Shown: positions 10,005 to 19,753 of the stretch, piece after piece
Layout: each line of letters begins with the position of its first letter
Numbering within the stretch: the stretch's first letter is position 1
From: Mannheimia sp. USDA-ARS-USMARC-1261
Lineage (GTDB): Bacteria > Pseudomonadota > Gammaproteobacteria > Enterobacterales > Pasteurellaceae
Direction: 5' to 3'
DNA length: 64,000 nt
Assembly: GCF_000521605.1 (NCBI RefSeq)
Contig: NZ_CP006942.1
Coordinates: forward strand, 1,178,001-1,242,000
Made by a program: the position numbers and the translations under genes
The notes under the pieces: model-generated
What the model was told of the DNA's origin: nothing
Database searches by the model: none
Seen by the model: the letters and a program-made list of their open reading frames with translations, nothing else

Positions 10005-12023
10005 ATGAGCAAACAGCACAAACCTTTTATTCTCCATTCTCCATTCAAACCTTCAGGCGATCAGCCGACGGCGATTGCCAAGCTAACGGAAGGCTTAAAT
10101 GACGGCTTGGCTCATCAAACCTTGCTCGGTGTAACGGGCTCGGGGAAAACATTCACGATTGCGAATGTCATTGCACAACTTAATCGCCCTGCGATGGTAC
10201 TTGCTCCAAATAAAACGCTCGCGGCTCAGCTTTATGCCGAGATGAAAGCCTTTTTCCCTGAAAATGCGGTGGAGTATTTCGTCTCCTACTATGACTACTA
10301 CCAGCCTGAAGCTTATGTGCCGGCAAGTGATACCTTTATTGAGAAAGATGCCTCCATCAACGAGCAGATCGAGCAAATGCGGCTTTCCGCCACCAAATCT
10401 TTCTTAGAACGCCGAGATACCATTGTAGTTGCCTCCGTGTCTGCGATTTACGGCTTGGGTGATGTTGATGCCTATATGCAGATGATGTTGCATTTGCAAG
10501 TAGGAGCAATGATTGGGCAACGTGAAATTCTCACTCGCCTTGCCGAGTTACAATACACACGCAACGATCAGGCATTCCAGCGTTCAACCTTCCGTGTTCG
10601 TGGCGATGTGATTGATATTTACCCTGCCGAGAGTGATGAAGTGGCTTTAAGGGTTGAGTTGTTTGATGACGAAATCGAAAATCTCTCATTGTTTGACCCA
10701 CTCACAGGGCATAGTTTAGGTAAAGTGCCTCGCTACACGATTTACCCGAAAACGCACTATGTTACGCCACGAGAACGAATTTTAGATGCGATTGAGCAGA
10801 TTAAAGAAGAGCTTGCCGAACGCCGAACTTACTTTATTCAAGAAAATAAATTGCTGGAAGAGCAACGCATCGCTCAACGTACTCAGTTTGATATTGAGAT
10901 GATGAACGAGCTAGGCTACTGCTCAGGCATTGAAAATTACTCACGCTATTTGTCTGGAAGAAAAGAGGGCGAAGCACCGCCGACTTTGTTTGATTATATG
11001 CCGACAGATGGTATTTTGGTGATTGATGAAAGCCACGTTACTGTGCCACAAATCGGTGGAATGTATCGGGGCGACCGAGCGAGAAAAGAAACTTTGGTAC
11101 AGTATGGCTTCCGTTTGCCGTCTGCTCTTGACAACCGACCGCTTAAATTTGAAGAGTTTGAACGCCTTTCGCCACAGACGATCTATGTGTCGGCAACACC
11201 GGGAGCCTATGAATTAGAGAAAAATCCCGATGTTGTCGATCAGGTCGTTCGCCCAACAGGCTTACTCGACCCAATTATCGAAGTTCGCCCTGTTGTTACG
11301 CAAGTGGATGATTTACTTTCCGAAATTCACAAACGAGTGGCGGTGGACGAGCGAGTGCTGGTTACGACGCTCACAAAAAAAATGGCGGAAGATTTAACCG
11401 ATTATTTAGATGAACACGGCGTACGAGTGCGTTATTTACACAGCGACATCGATACCGTAGAGAGAGTAGAGATCATTCACGATCTTCGTATGGGAATATT
11501 TGATGTGCTGGTCGGTATCAACTTACTGCGAGAAGGTTTGGATATGCCGGAAGTGTCGCTCGTGGCGATTTTAGATGCGGATAAAGAGGGCTTTTTACGT
11601 TCCGAACGCTCGCTTATCCAAACCATCGGACGAGCCGCTCGAAACCTCAACGGCAAAGCGATTTTATACGGCGACCGTATCACCAACTCAATGCAAAAAG
11701 CGATTACGGAAACCGAACGCCGCCGTGAAAAACAGATGAAATACAATGAAGAAAACGGCATTGTGCCACAAGCATTGAACAAAAAAGTCGGCGAGTTGCT
11801 TGATATTGGACAATCCGACAAACCAAAACGAGGCAAACAAGCGGTCAAAAAAGCCGAAAATGCTGCAAACGAATACAAACCAAAATCCCGTAAGGAATTA
11901 GAAAAAGAATTGAAAGTGTTAGAACAACAAATGCGGGAATTTGCAGCGAATTTAGAGTTTGAAAAAGCGGCTGCGGTAAGGGATAAAATTGGGCAGTTGA
12001 AGGCGTATTTATTGGAGGTTTAA
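10005..12023 (+). CDS. uvrB: Excinuclease ABC subunit B
   Basis: A 672-residue helicase-like damage-verification subunit of nucleotide excision repair. It receives DNA from UvrA and recruits UvrC. Seen: Walker A GVTGSGKT (42-49), the beta-hairpin region with [10 protein letters not shown], the DESH helicase motif in [11 protein letters not shown], motif [11 protein letters not shown], and a C-terminal UVR domain ([25 protein letters not shown]) that binds UvrC. Near-identical to the E. coli protein across its length. I see no clear LexA box in the 230-bp upstream gap. A small membrane-protein gene starts 3 bases after the stop. Confidence 0.98.
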   Translation: MSKQHKPFILHSPFKPSGDQPTAIAKLTEGLNDGLAHQTLLGVTGSGKTFTIANVIAQLNRPAMVLAPNKTLAAQLYAEMKAFFPENAVEYFVSYYDYYQPEAYVPASDTFIEKDASINEQIEQMRLSATKSFLERRDTIVVASVSAIYGLGDVDAYMQMMLHLQVGAMIGQREILTRLAELQYTRNDQAFQRSTFRVRGDVIDIYPAESDEVALRVELFDDEIENLSLFDPLTGHSLGKVPRYTIYPKTHYVTPRERILDAIEQIKEELAERRTYFIQENKLLEEQRIAQRTQFDIEMMNELGYCSGIENYSRYLSGRKEGEAPPTLFDYMPTDGILVIDESHVTVPQIGGMYRGDRARKETLVQYGFRLPSALDNRPLKFEEFERLSPQTIYVSATPGAYELEKNPDVVDQVVRPTGLLDPIIEVRPVVTQVDDLLSEIHKRVAVDERVLVTTLTKKMAEDLTDYLDEHGVRVRYLHSDIDTVERVEIIHDLRMGIFDVLVGINLLREGLDMPEVSLVAILDADKEGFLRSERSLIQTIGRAARNLNGKAILYGDRITNSMQKAITETERRREKQMKYNEENGIVPQALNKKVGELLDIGQSDKPKRGKQAVKKAENAANEYKPKSRKELEKELKVLEQQMREFAANLEFEKAAAVRDKIGQLKAYLLEV

Positions 12024-12025
12024 AT

Positions 12026-12427
12026 ATGATTTCTCGTTCATTATTTTCAAAATTAATTTTATTTGCCAAAATTGTTATTTTCTCTCAACTTGTTTTTATG
12101 GCGGTTATCTGGATTGCTCACCACATTATGCAGGAGTACAGTAATCCGTTTGAGCGATTTGGTACTTTGTTCAATAATGTGTTTTGGACTTTTATTATTC
12201 CAGTGATGGTAAGTAGTACGGTGATTGTCTATAAAGGTTATACCCAAAAAGATGAAGATAAAGTATTTTGGATTTATATGGGGTTCTTTTTAATTTGGAT
12301 TTTTGGTTTTATTTATTTTGAGCCGGCAGTTTATGATAAATCACTGAAAATTTCAGGTGCCGGATTTGCATCGATAATCCCTATTATTTGCTCGAAGTTA
12401 TTGCCTAAGGAAACAAATAAAGAGTAG
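12026..12427 (+). CDS. Small multi-pass membrane protein, unknown function
   Basis: A 133-residue protein I do not recognise. It shows four hydrophobic segments, roughly residues 10-32, 50-70, 82-97 and 110-124. The loops are positively charged (YKGYTQKDEDK, KLLPKETNKE), so it is an integral inner-membrane protein with little outside the bilayer. It begins 3 bases after the uvrB stop and is probably co-transcribed by readthrough, but there is no functional hint linking it to repair. The frame is uninterrupted and codon use is like its neighbours. A GGAGG within the uvrB end serves as ribosome site. Confidence 0.65.
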   Translation: MISRSLFSKLILFAKIVIFSQLVFMAVIWIAHHIMQEYSNPFERFGTLFNNVFWTFIIPVMVSSTVIVYKGYTQKDEDKVFWIYMGFFLIWIFGFIYFEPAVYDKSLKISGAGFASIIPIICSKLLPKETNKE

Positions 12428-12471
12428 CCCTAAGATTCTTGTGAAGAAATCTGTTTTCTCGGAGGAAGAAA

Positions 12472-13182
12472 ATGCTTTTTGATAGCCATATCCATCTCGA
12501 TCAATTTTCCGATCAAGAAATTGCTGAAATTTTCCAACAACCTAATTTAAGTGGTGTGCTTGCGGTGGCAACTAATCTGAAAAGTTGTGAGAGGTTGTTG
12601 GCATTAAAAGATCAATATACCAATTTATATATCGCAGCCGGTTTTCATCCGGAACAGGCTTTGCCTGCTAAGTGTGAACTTGAACAACTTTTTGATTTTA
12701 TTGTAAAAAATCATAAAAATTTGACCGCTTGTGGCGAAGTGGGACTGCCGCATTATCTGAAGCGGGAAAATCCGACATTAGATTATCAGCCTTATATTGT
12801 GTTGTTAGAACGCTTTATTGTGGCAAGCAAGCGGTATAATTTACCGTTAAATTTGCATATTGTGTATGAGGATACGGAAATTGCCCTTGAATTGCTGGCA
12901 AAACATCAAATTAAAAAAGCCCATTTCCATTGGTTTAAAGCAAGTAATGAAACGTTGGAAAAATTGCTTTTAACCCCTTATTTTGTTAGTCTTACGCCTG
13001 ATATTTTGACTAACCCGAAAACGCAAAAAGTGGCTCAAGCGTTTCCGTTAGAACGGATTTTCATTGAAACAGATGCCCCTTGGCAGCACGAGGGATTTAA
13101 GCCTGTAGAAATTACTCAGCAACTCGTTGCCGTAATCAAAAGCTGGCGGAAATTAAGCGATTGCCAGAAAAAGTGGTGGTAG
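12472..13182 (+). CDS. TatD-family metal-dependent hydrolase, C-terminus frameshifted
   Basis: A TatD/YjjV-family (amidohydrolase-fold) hydrolase, a group that includes 3'-5' DNA exonucleases and other phosphoesterases. Metal ligands visible: HIHLD at residues 6-10, Glu in ACGEVGLP, His in LNLHIVYED and the late TDAP. The annotated frame ends in an atypical KSWRKLSDCQKKWW. Adding one A to the AAAA run at 13138-13141 restores a normal family ending (KKLAEIKRLPEKVV and onward) to a stop at 13224-13226. So one base appears to be missing, by mutation or sequencing error. The catalytic residues lie before the break. Strong GGAGG 6 bases before the ATG. Confidence 0.82.
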   Translation: MLFDSHIHLDQFSDQEIAEIFQQPNLSGVLAVATNLKSCERLLALKDQYTNLYIAAGFHPEQALPAKCELEQLFDFIVKNHKNLTACGEVGLPHYLKRENPTLDYQPYIVLLERFIVASKRYNLPLNLHIVYEDTEIALELLAKHQIKKAHFHWFKASNETLEKLLLTPYFVSLTPDILTNPKTQKVAQAFPLERIFIETDAPWQHEGFKPVEITQQLVAVIKSWRKLSDCQKKWW

Positions 13183-13240
13183 GGCAGATCAGTCAAAATA
13201 TACATTCATTTTATCTCACTAAATAGAATTTATTAAATCT

Positions 13241-14131
13241 ATGAAAAACCATCAACCAATTAAAGGGGCAGTTGCAATTATTACCGCAGGTGTGTTGTTT
13301 GCCTGCATTAATACGCTTATTCCAAAGCTGACTTCCATCTCGCCGATTGACTCTAGTGTGATTGCATTAGTGCAATATCTGATTGCGTTTGTGTTTCTTG
13401 TGCCAAGTATGAATAATGTCGGCTTTTTCTCATCATTAAAGACAGCCCATTTTGGGCAACATTGTTTTCGTATTTTTCTTTCCGCAATCGGTATTCAGTG
13501 TTGGACAATGGCATTAGCTAACCAATTACCGATTTGGCAGGGTATTGCGTTACTGATGACATCGCCACTCTTTGTTACCATCGGTTCCGGGTTATTTTTA
13601 AAAGAACACGTCGGCAAAAGACGCTGGGTTGCTACCGCACTTGGTTTTGTAGGTGCAATGATTATTTTAGAACCGTGGAGCGATAATTTTAACTTGATTG
13701 CATTATTACCACTTGCCGCAGCCTTTTTCTGGGCGGGCTATTCATTGATGGTTAAAAAACTTTCTCGTTATGACAGCCCAACAACAATGGTTGCTTATCT
13801 GTTTATCTTAATCACGCCCTTTAACTTGTTGATTGCTTTAACTAATCTTAGCCCAAGCGGATTTAGCCTTCCTTCGTGGAGTGATTTCGGCTTTTTAATT
13901 TTACTCGGTTTTTTAACCGCTCTCGCTCAATTAGCCGTAGCAAAAGCTTATAATTTAGCAGATGCCTCTTACATTCAGCCGTTTGATTTTATTAAATTGC
14001 CACTTAATGTTTTAGCTGGCTGGCTTGTTTTTAACTGGGTTCCACCGGGTAAATTATGGCTAGGAGCTGCCATTATTATTGCTGCAACAGTTTATATTAC
14101 TTATGTGGAAGGAAAAGAAGCCGCTGTATAG
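13241..14131 (+). CDS. DMT-superfamily (EamA) transporter
   Basis: A 296-residue inner-membrane protein with ten hydrophobic segments arranged as two EamA repeats (about 9-145 and 153-288). Each repeat has the conserved short loop after the fourth helix (LKEHVGKRRW in the first half, FNWVPPGKLWLGAA in the second). Members export amino acids, nucleosides or other metabolites. The substrate here cannot be inferred. The upstream ribosome site is weak. The gene stands alone, followed by an uptake-sequence pair and a decayed region. Confidence 0.85.
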   Translation: MKNHQPIKGAVAIITAGVLFACINTLIPKLTSISPIDSSVIALVQYLIAFVFLVPSMNNVGFFSSLKTAHFGQHCFRIFLSAIGIQCWTMALANQLPIWQGIALLMTSPLFVTIGSGLFLKEHVGKRRWVATALGFVGAMIILEPWSDNFNLIALLPLAAAFFWAGYSLMVKKLSRYDSPTTMVAYLFILITPFNLLIALTNLSPSGFSLPSWSDFGFLILLGFLTALAQLAVAKAYNLADASYIQPFDFIKLPLNVLAGWLVFNWVPPGKLWLGAAIIIAATVYITYVEGKEAAV

Positions 14132-14133
14132 AT

Positions 14134-14198
14134 ACAAGCGGTTAAATTTTTAACATTTTTTGCAATTTGCAAAACGTTCAGAAAATTTGACTGCTTGT
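14134..14198. repeat. Inverted uptake signal pair, one arm degenerate
   Basis: ACAAGCGGT (14134-14142) facing ACTGCTTGT (14190-14198, one mismatch to the inverse core), with TTTTTTGCAA between. It lies 2 bp after the transporter stop and probably doubles as its terminator. Confidence 0.7.
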
Positions 14199-14326
14199 TA
14201 CCTTAAGGTGGACCAGAAACGGCTTTCGATAATCAAGTTGATGCTTTAGGCATAGAGGCTCGGCAGTTGCTACGGCGCTTAGCGTAGGCAAATTGCAGTT
14301 TTGTTGTTAGCTCGAGAATGCCAGTT

Positions 14327-14560
14327 TTACTTCCAAAGGGTAAGGTTTGCACTCTGTACGCGATCGTGGCAGATTTTACCGAGATTGAGTTTACTACCTA
14401 GCACGGTAGTGCCTTTGTAGCGTCTGTCGGTGTCACCAAGAATAAAGCGGCTTGATTGATAACCCAAGCGTTTGCCATTCCTATTGCTAGCCGAGGTGTA
14501 ATTTGGGCTTACCGGGTTATAGCGGTAACTAAAAACTAGCCTCCGTTACTCTACTGTGGT
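14327..14560 (-). pseudogene. Possible outer-membrane receptor fragment, decayed
   Basis: In the minus frame from about 14560 to a stop at 14327 a protein-like stretch reads YRYNPVSPNYTS, NRNGKRLGYQSSRFILGDT and DRRYKGTTVLGSKLNLGK. This alternating aromatic/polar pattern resembles beta-strands of TonB-dependent receptors. There is no start and no continuation. It is opposite in orientation to the clearer receptor remnant at 14875, so if real the locus has been rearranged as well as mutated. Low confidence. Confidence 0.25.
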
Positions 14561-14874
14561 TACACAACCCACAGCAATTTTTCTTTGTAAGCATAGACTT
14601 CAACCCAGAATAAACCCCTGTTAAAACAATATAGTTCAGACACCAAAGGCTTACGTTTTTTACCATATTCAAAGGCTGTGGCAAGTTGCCAATGAGGCGA
14701 AAGCCATTGAGTGTGTCAAGCTTAAGTCCATTTAGCCAACGTTCCGGGTTGGGGCGTGCAATATCAAGCTCCAAAAGCAGTATGAATACCCCTAATGATC
14801 GAGAAGTAAAATTCCCATTGGTAGAAAATACCAATAAGCAGCTGAGTATCTTCGGCATTGTGCAATATATGTGA

Positions 14875-15153
14875 GACGATTTTGCTCTCGAATTTTCTGG
14901 CAGAGTAGAGTGGTAGAAAAGTTACAAAGTAAACCTGTATTATAACCACTTTAAAAACTACATTTATAATGAAAATCTATTCCGTGAAAATCAGCTATTT
15001 ATGCATCGTTATAATCAGGCAAAAGTGCGTTTTTACGGTGTAGAAGCTGAGGCTAGTTACCGCTTTAACGAGTAATATCAAGCCACAATTTTCGGCGATA
15101 TGGTACGAGGCTAGCTCACAGGTTTACCGTTACTGAAAGTAAACAGAGATTAA
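14875..15153 (+). pseudogene. Decayed TonB-dependent receptor (ZnuD-like) remnant
   Basis: This frame encodes a beta-barrel segment with LYYNHFKNYIYNENL, MHRYNQAKVRFYGVEAEA, SYRFNE and YQATIFGDMVRG. This matches the late barrel strands of ZnuD-family receptors (zinc/haem-type outer-membrane uptake), where the order is YNHF-NYIY, RYNQ-A-FYG-E-E, and GDYVRG-L-LP. It is interrupted by in-frame stops at 14914, 15073, 15112 and 15151, with another just before it at 14872. The N-terminal plug and remaining barrel are absent or unrecognisable. The rest of 14199-15305 holds no intact gene. Confidence 0.7.
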
Positions 15154-15305
15154 TCTGTATTCAAGGATTATCTACCAAAATTTCCTAATTTGTTGTTAAA
15201 TAAACCAATCAATATTATTCCTTTATAAAAATATGGTTATTTATAAATAAGTTAGCATCTGTCAAGAGAAAAAGTAAAAATTTATTGGTTGATGTTTAGC
15301 TTTAA

Positions 15306-15321
15306 ACACATTATCTTGTGT
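15306..15321 (+). promoter_or_regulatory. NrdR box 1 upstream of nrdAB
   Basis: ACACATTATCTTGTGT matches the 16-bp NrdR consensus acaCwAtATaTwGtgt at 14 positions. It starts 31 bp (three helical turns) before box 2, the paired arrangement expected for the ATP/dATP-sensing repressor NrdR. Confidence 0.8.
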
Positions 15322-15336
15322 TTGCTTTCGATAAAA

Positions 15337-15352
15337 ACACAATATGTAGTGT
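15337..15352 (+). promoter_or_regulatory. NrdR box 2 upstream of nrdAB
   Basis: ACACAATATGTAGTGT matches the NrdR consensus at 15 of 16 positions. It lies 32 bp before the nrdA start codon and on the same helical face as box 1. Confidence 0.85.
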
Positions 15353-15384
15353 TTTGCTAAGGTATTTTTGTAAAGGGTTTAATT

Positions 15385-17655
15385 ATGAATAAAAGTTTAA
15401 TGGTAACAAAGCGTGATGGCAGACTTGAACAGCTCAATCTGGATAAAATCCACCGTGTGATTACTTGGGCTGCGGAGGGGTTAGATAATGTCTCCGTTTC
15501 GCAAGTGGAACTGCGTTCACAGATCCAATTTTATGAGGGCATTCGCACTGCCGATATTCACGAAACAATTATTAAGGCAGCAGCCGATTTAATCAGCAAG
15601 GAAACGCCAGACTATCAATATTTGGCAGCACGGTTGGCGATTTTTCATCTACGCAAAAAAGCTTATGGGCAGTTTGAACCACCGCATTTATATGTGCATG
15701 TTAAAAAGTTAGTTGCGCTTGGCAAATACGATGCGGATTTGCTGACGGCCTATAGCATGGAAGAGTGGGAGGCGATGAATGGCTTTATTGACCACTGGCG
15801 AGATATGACTTTTTCGTATGCAGCGGTAAAACAGTTGGAAGGGAAGTATTTGGTTCAGAACCGAGTTACTGGGGAGATTTATGAGTCGGCTCAGTTCTTG
15901 TATCTGTTAGTCGCAGCCTGTTTATTTTCTAAATATCCACCAAAACGCCGTTTAGATTATATTCGTCGTTTTTATGATGCGACTTCCACTTTTAAAATTT
16001 CTCTGCCAACGCCGATTATGTCAGGAGTAAGAACGCCTACCCGTCAATTTAGTTCCTGTGTGTTGATTGAGTGTGATGATAGCCTAGATTCTATCAATGC
16101 GACTTCTGCAGCAATTATAAAATATGTTTCTCAGCGGGCCGGTATCGGCATTAATGCCGGAGCAATTCGGGCATTAGGTAGTCCAATCCGTGCAGGGGAG
16201 GCATTTCATACAGGCTGTATTCCATTCTATAAACATTTTCAAACAGCGGTAAAGTCTTGCTCTCAAGGTGGTGTGCGAGGTGGAGCTGCCACAGTTTATT
16301 TTCCGATATGGCATTTAGAAGCGGAAAGCTTGATGGTATTGAAAAATAACCGTGGTGTGGAAGAAAACCGTGCCCGCCATATGGATTATGGGGTGCAGAT
16401 TAATAAAATGATGTACCAGCGTTTAATTAAAGGTGGCGAGATTACTCTATTCAGCCCGTCAGATGTACCAGGGTTATATCAAGCATTTTTTGCTGATCAA
16501 GCCAAGTTCGAACAGCTTTATTTACAATATGAGCAAGACTCCAGCATTCGTAAACGCAAGGTAAAAGCGGTGGAACTATTTTCATTATTAATGCAAGAAA
16601 GGGCTTCAACCGGGCGGATTTACATTCAAAATGTCGATCACTGTAATACACATAGCCCGTTTGATCCTCGTGTTGCACCGATACGTCAATCTAATCTTTG
16701 TTTGGAAATTGCCTTGCCAACCAAACCGCTGGCACATTTTTATGATGAGCAGGGGGAGATTGCATTATGTACCTTATCCGCTTTTAATTTAGGTGCATTG
16801 AACGATTTAGATGAATTGGAAGAATTAGCAGATTTAGTTGTGCGCGCTTTAGATGCGTTGCTGGATTATCAGGATTATCCGGTATTAGCTGCTCGTAACA
16901 GCTCATTAAACCGCCGCTCGCTAGGTGTTGGGGTTATTAACTACGCCTACTATTTAGCTAAAAATCAGGTGCGTTATTCCGATGGCAGTGCCAATAATTT
17001 AACTCACCGCACTTTTGAAGCGATTCAATATTATTTATTAAAAGCTTCAATGAATTTAGCCAAAGAACGGGGGCGTTGTAGCTATTTTGACCAAACCACC
17101 TACGCCAAAGGGCTGTTACCTATTGATACTTATAAGAAAGAACTAGATGAATTAACCCGAGAGCCGCTTCATTATGATTGGGATCAGCTACGTCAGGATA
17201 TTCTGCAATTTGGTTTGCGCAATTCCACTTTAACTGCCTTAATGCCATCGGAAACTTCCTCGCAAATTTCAAATGCCACCAACGGGATTGAGCCACCTCG
17301 AGGCTATATTAGTGTTAAAGCTTCAAAAGACGGAATTTTAAAACAAGTAGTGCCGGAGTATGAACGTTTGAAAACACATTATGAACTGCTTTGGGATATT
17401 CCAAATATGGATGGCTATTTACATTTGGTTGGTATTATGCAGAAATTTGTTGACCAAGCGATTTCTGCGAACACTAATTATGACCCAACCCGTTTTGCAG
17501 ATGGCAAAGTGCCGATGAAGGTATTATTAAAAGATCTATTAACAGCGTATAAATATGGATTAAAAACCCTTTATTACCAAAATACCCGTGATGGAGCAGA
17601 AGATGTACAAGACGATCTAGATGAAGGCTGTGCTGGTGGTGCTTGTAAAATTTAA
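15385..17655 (+). CDS. nrdA: Class Ia ribonucleotide reductase, alpha subunit
   Basis: This 756-residue large subunit reduces ribonucleoside diphosphates to deoxy forms using the tyrosyl radical of NrdB. Seen: an N-terminal ATP-cone ([18 protein letters not shown]) for overall dATP control, Cys225 in the redox pair ([11 protein letters not shown]), the central catalytic cluster NLCLEIALP following [11 protein letters not shown], and the mobile C-terminal tail ending CAGGACKI whose cysteine pair is re-reduced by thioredoxin/glutaredoxin. Length close to E. coli (761). Two NrdR boxes precede it. nrdB follows after 26 bp. The ATG at 15385 has AAAGGG upstream. Confidence 0.98.
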   Translation: MNKSLMVTKRDGRLEQLNLDKIHRVITWAAEGLDNVSVSQVELRSQIQFYEGIRTADIHETIIKAAADLISKETPDYQYLAARLAIFHLRKKAYGQFEPPHLYVHVKKLVALGKYDADLLTAYSMEEWEAMNGFIDHWRDMTFSYAAVKQLEGKYLVQNRVTGEIYESAQFLYLLVAACLFSKYPPKRRLDYIRRFYDATSTFKISLPTPIMSGVRTPTRQFSSCVLIECDDSLDSINATSAAIIKYVSQRAGIGINAGAIRALGSPIRAGEAFHTGCIPFYKHFQTAVKSCSQGGVRGGAATVYFPIWHLEAESLMVLKNNRGVEENRARHMDYGVQINKMMYQRLIKGGEITLFSPSDVPGLYQAFFADQAKFEQLYLQYEQDSSIRKRKVKAVELFSLLMQERASTGRIYIQNVDHCNTHSPFDPRVAPIRQSNLCLEIALPTKPLAHFYDEQGEIALCTLSAFNLGALNDLDELEELADLVVRALDALLDYQDYPVLAARNSSLNRRSLGVGVINYAYYLAKNQVRYSDGSANNLTHRTFEAIQYYLLKASMNLAKERGRCSYFDQTTYAKGLLPIDTYKKELDELTREPLHYDWDQLRQDILQFGLRNSTLTALMPSETSSQISNATNGIEPPRGYISVKASKDGILKQVVPEYERLKTHYELLWDIPNMDGYLHLVGIMQKFVDQAISANTNYDPTRFADGKVPMKVLLKDLLTAYKYGLKTLYYQNTRDGAEDVQDDLDEGCAGGACKI

Positions 17656-17681
17656 TAAGAATAGAAATAAAGGAGAATAGC

Positions 17682-18812
17682 ATGGCATATACTACGTTTT
17701 CACAACATAAAAATGATCAACTAAAAGAACCCATGTTTTTTGGACAAAATGTGAATGTGGCACGTTATGATCAACAAAAATATGAAATTTTTGAAAAACT
17801 GATTGAGAAACAACTCTCATTTTTCTGGCGACCGGAAGAAGTAGATGTATCGCAAGACCGTATTGATTATGCCCAACTTCCTGAACATGAAAAGCACATT
17901 TTTATTAGCAATTTAAAATACCAAACTTTGTTAGATTCTATTCAAGGAAGAAGCCCGAATGTGGCGCTTTTGCCGTTAGTTTCTATTCCTGAGCTGGAAA
18001 CTTGGATTGAAACTTGGACATTTAGCGAAACGATTCATAGTCGCTCTTACACTCATATTATCCGCAATATAGTAAATGATCCTTCAGTAGTGTTTGATGA
18101 TATTGTCACAAACGAAGAAATTATTAAGCGTGCCAAAGATATTTCAGCTTATTATGATGATTTGATTCGTGACAGCCAACTCTATAGTTTGTATGGTGAA
18201 GGTAGCTATCTGGTTGATGGAAAAACCTGTGAGGTCAGTTTGCGTAATCTAAAAAGGCAGCTTTATCTCTGTATGATGAGTGTAAATGCACTTGAAGCGA
18301 TTCGTTTTTATGTTTCTTTTGCTTGCTCATTTGCTTTTGCGGAACGGCAGCTTATGGAGGGAAATGCTAAAATCATCAAATTTATTGCACGTGATGAAGC
18401 ATTACATCTTACCGGTACACAACATATATTAAATATTATGGCTTATGGAAATGATGATACAGAAATGGCAGAAATTGCACGTGAATGTCGGCAGGAGGCC
18501 TATGAGCTATTTTTAAGTGCAGCTGAACAAGAAAAAGCTTGGGCAGAATATCTGTTTAAAGACGGCTCAATGATTGGGCTAAATCGGGATATTTTGGTGC
18601 AATATATTGAGTATATCACCAATATTCGTATGCAGGCTGTTGGGTTACCATTGCCATTTAAGGCTCGCTCCAACCCCATTCCGTGGATAAATGCGTGGTT
18701 AGTTTCAGATAATGTACAAGTAGCAGCACAAGAAGTGGAAGTGAGCTCTTATTTGGTTGGTCAGATTGATGCTAAAGTAGATAGCAGTGATTTTGGCGAT
18801 TTTGAACTCTAG
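17682..18812 (+). CDS. nrdB: Class Ia ribonucleotide reductase, beta subunit
   Basis: A 376-residue small subunit carrying the diiron-tyrosyl radical cofactor. Visible iron ligands and radical residues are in [22 protein letters not shown] (Glu, His and the radical Tyr region) and [15 protein letters not shown] (Glu-His pair). The C-terminal acidic tail ending SDFGDFEL docks to NrdA. Length equals E. coli NrdB. GGAGAA 6 bases before the ATG. An inverted uptake-signal pair follows as the likely terminator. No ferredoxin gene (yfaE) is linked here. Confidence 0.98.
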   Translation: MAYTTFSQHKNDQLKEPMFFGQNVNVARYDQQKYEIFEKLIEKQLSFFWRPEEVDVSQDRIDYAQLPEHEKHIFISNLKYQTLLDSIQGRSPNVALLPLVSIPELETWIETWTFSETIHSRSYTHIIRNIVNDPSVVFDDIVTNEEIIKRAKDISAYYDDLIRDSQLYSLYGEGSYLVDGKTCEVSLRNLKRQLYLCMMSVNALEAIRFYVSFACSFAFAERQLMEGNAKIIKFIARDEALHLTGTQHILNIMAYGNDDTEMAEIARECRQEAYELFLSAAEQEKAWAEYLFKDGSMIGLNRDILVQYIEYITNIRMQAVGLPLPFKARSNPIPWINAWLVSDNVQVAAQEVEVSSYLVGQIDAKVDSSDFGDFEL

Positions 18813-18823
18813 ATTATGAATAA

Positions 18824-18887
18824 ACAAGCGGTTGATTTTAAGTAATTTTTTGCAAATTGCAAAAAATAGGCAAATATGACCGCTTGT
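18824..18887. repeat. Inverted uptake signal pair, probable terminator of nrdAB
   Basis: ACAAGCGGT (18824-18832) and ACCGCTTGT (18879-18887) face each other across TTTTTTGCAAATTGCAAAAAA. It lies between the convergent nrdB and nif3 genes and can serve both. Confidence 0.8.
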
Positions 18888-18910
18888 TGCTTCTTTAAGA
18901 AGTTAGTAAA

Positions 18911-19681
18911 CTACGCTGGATTATCAATATCAATAAATTCTACGTCTAATCCATATTGCTGAGCAAGCCATTCGCCGAGAGCTTTTACGCCGTCTCGTTC
19001 GGTTGCGTGGTGTCCACAAGCGAAGTAGTAAATACCTTGCTCACGAGCTGAGTGGGTGGTTTGTTCGGAAATTTCACCGCTTATAAAAGCATCACAACCT
19101 TTTTCAAAAGCAAGATCAATGTAGCCTTGCCCGCCACCAGAGCAAATGCCGATTTTTTTAATCAATTTTTGTGGCGATGAAGTAAACTCATCACACAAAA
19201 TAACGGTGCGTTGTAACGTTTTTTCAAGTTTCTGTTTTAGTTCTTCGGCAGAAATTGGTGTTTCTAATTCGCCACACATTGGAATAGAGTTTTGGTTCTC
19301 TTCTAAACCTTGTAAATTGATTACGCCCAGATGCTTCGCTAGCTGAGCGTTATTGCCTAATTCTGGGTGGATATCAAGTGGTAAATGGTAGCCGAATAAG
19401 TTAATTTCATTCACTAATAATTGTTTAATGCGTTTACCTTTCATACCTCGAATGCACGGGTTTTCGCTTTTCCAAAAATAACCGTGATGGACTAAAATCG
19501 CGTCTGCATTTTTCTCAATTGCTTTTTCAATCAGAGGGAGTGAGGCAGTTACGCCGGTAATGATTTTTTTGATTTCTTTTTTGCCTTCAACTTGTAAGCC
19601 GTTTGGGGCGTAGTCATTAATTGCAGAGCTATTTAGTTTTGTGTTGAGAATGTGTTCTAGTTCAATGTTGGTTATTGTCAT
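18911..19681 (-). CDS. Nif3-like dinuclear metal-centre protein (YbgI)
   Basis: A 256-residue NIF3/YbgI family protein (often called GTP cyclohydrolase I type 2-like), a toroidal hexamer with a two-metal site. Metal-site motifs seen: ADAILVHHGYFW with its His pair, GYHLPLDIHPELGNN, and the C-terminal FACGHHATERDGVKALGEW. The cellular function of the family is unsettled. E. coli YbgI is 247 residues. The ATG at 19681 has AAGGAAA upstream. Confidence 0.9.
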   Translation of the reverse strand: MTITNIELEHILNTKLNSSAINDYAPNGLQVEGKKEIKKIITGVTASLPLIEKAIEKNADAILVHHGYFWKSENPCIRGMKGKRIKQLLVNEINLFGYHLPLDIHPELGNNAQLAKHLGVINLQGLEENQNSIPMCGELETPISAEELKQKLEKTLQRTVILCDEFTSSPQKLIKKIGICSGGGQGYIDLAFEKGCDAFISGEISEQTTHSAREQGIYYFACGHHATERDGVKALGEWLAQQYGLDVEFIDIDNPA

Positions 19682-19707
19682 TGGTTTTTCCTTTTTATTC
19701 TGTAAAT

Positions 19708-19740
19708 AAGCGGTAAAATTTTACAAAAATCTTACCGCTT
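19708..19740. repeat. Short inverted uptake signal pair
   Basis: AAGCGGTAA (19708-19716) and TTACCGCTT (19732-19740) form a perfect 9-bp stem between macB and nif3, both on the minus strand. It may act as an intercistronic terminator. Confidence 0.75.
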
Positions 19741-19753
19741 GTGAAATTATTTA

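Noticed and set aside
11477-11878. 133-codon open frame antisense to uvrB
   Set aside because: Mirror of a well-conserved uvrB region, so treated as chance.
14529-14874. Open frames of 109 (minus) and 62 (plus) codons in the decayed region
   Set aside because: They overlap on opposite strands, show no recognisable domain, and sit in a receptor graveyard full of stops.
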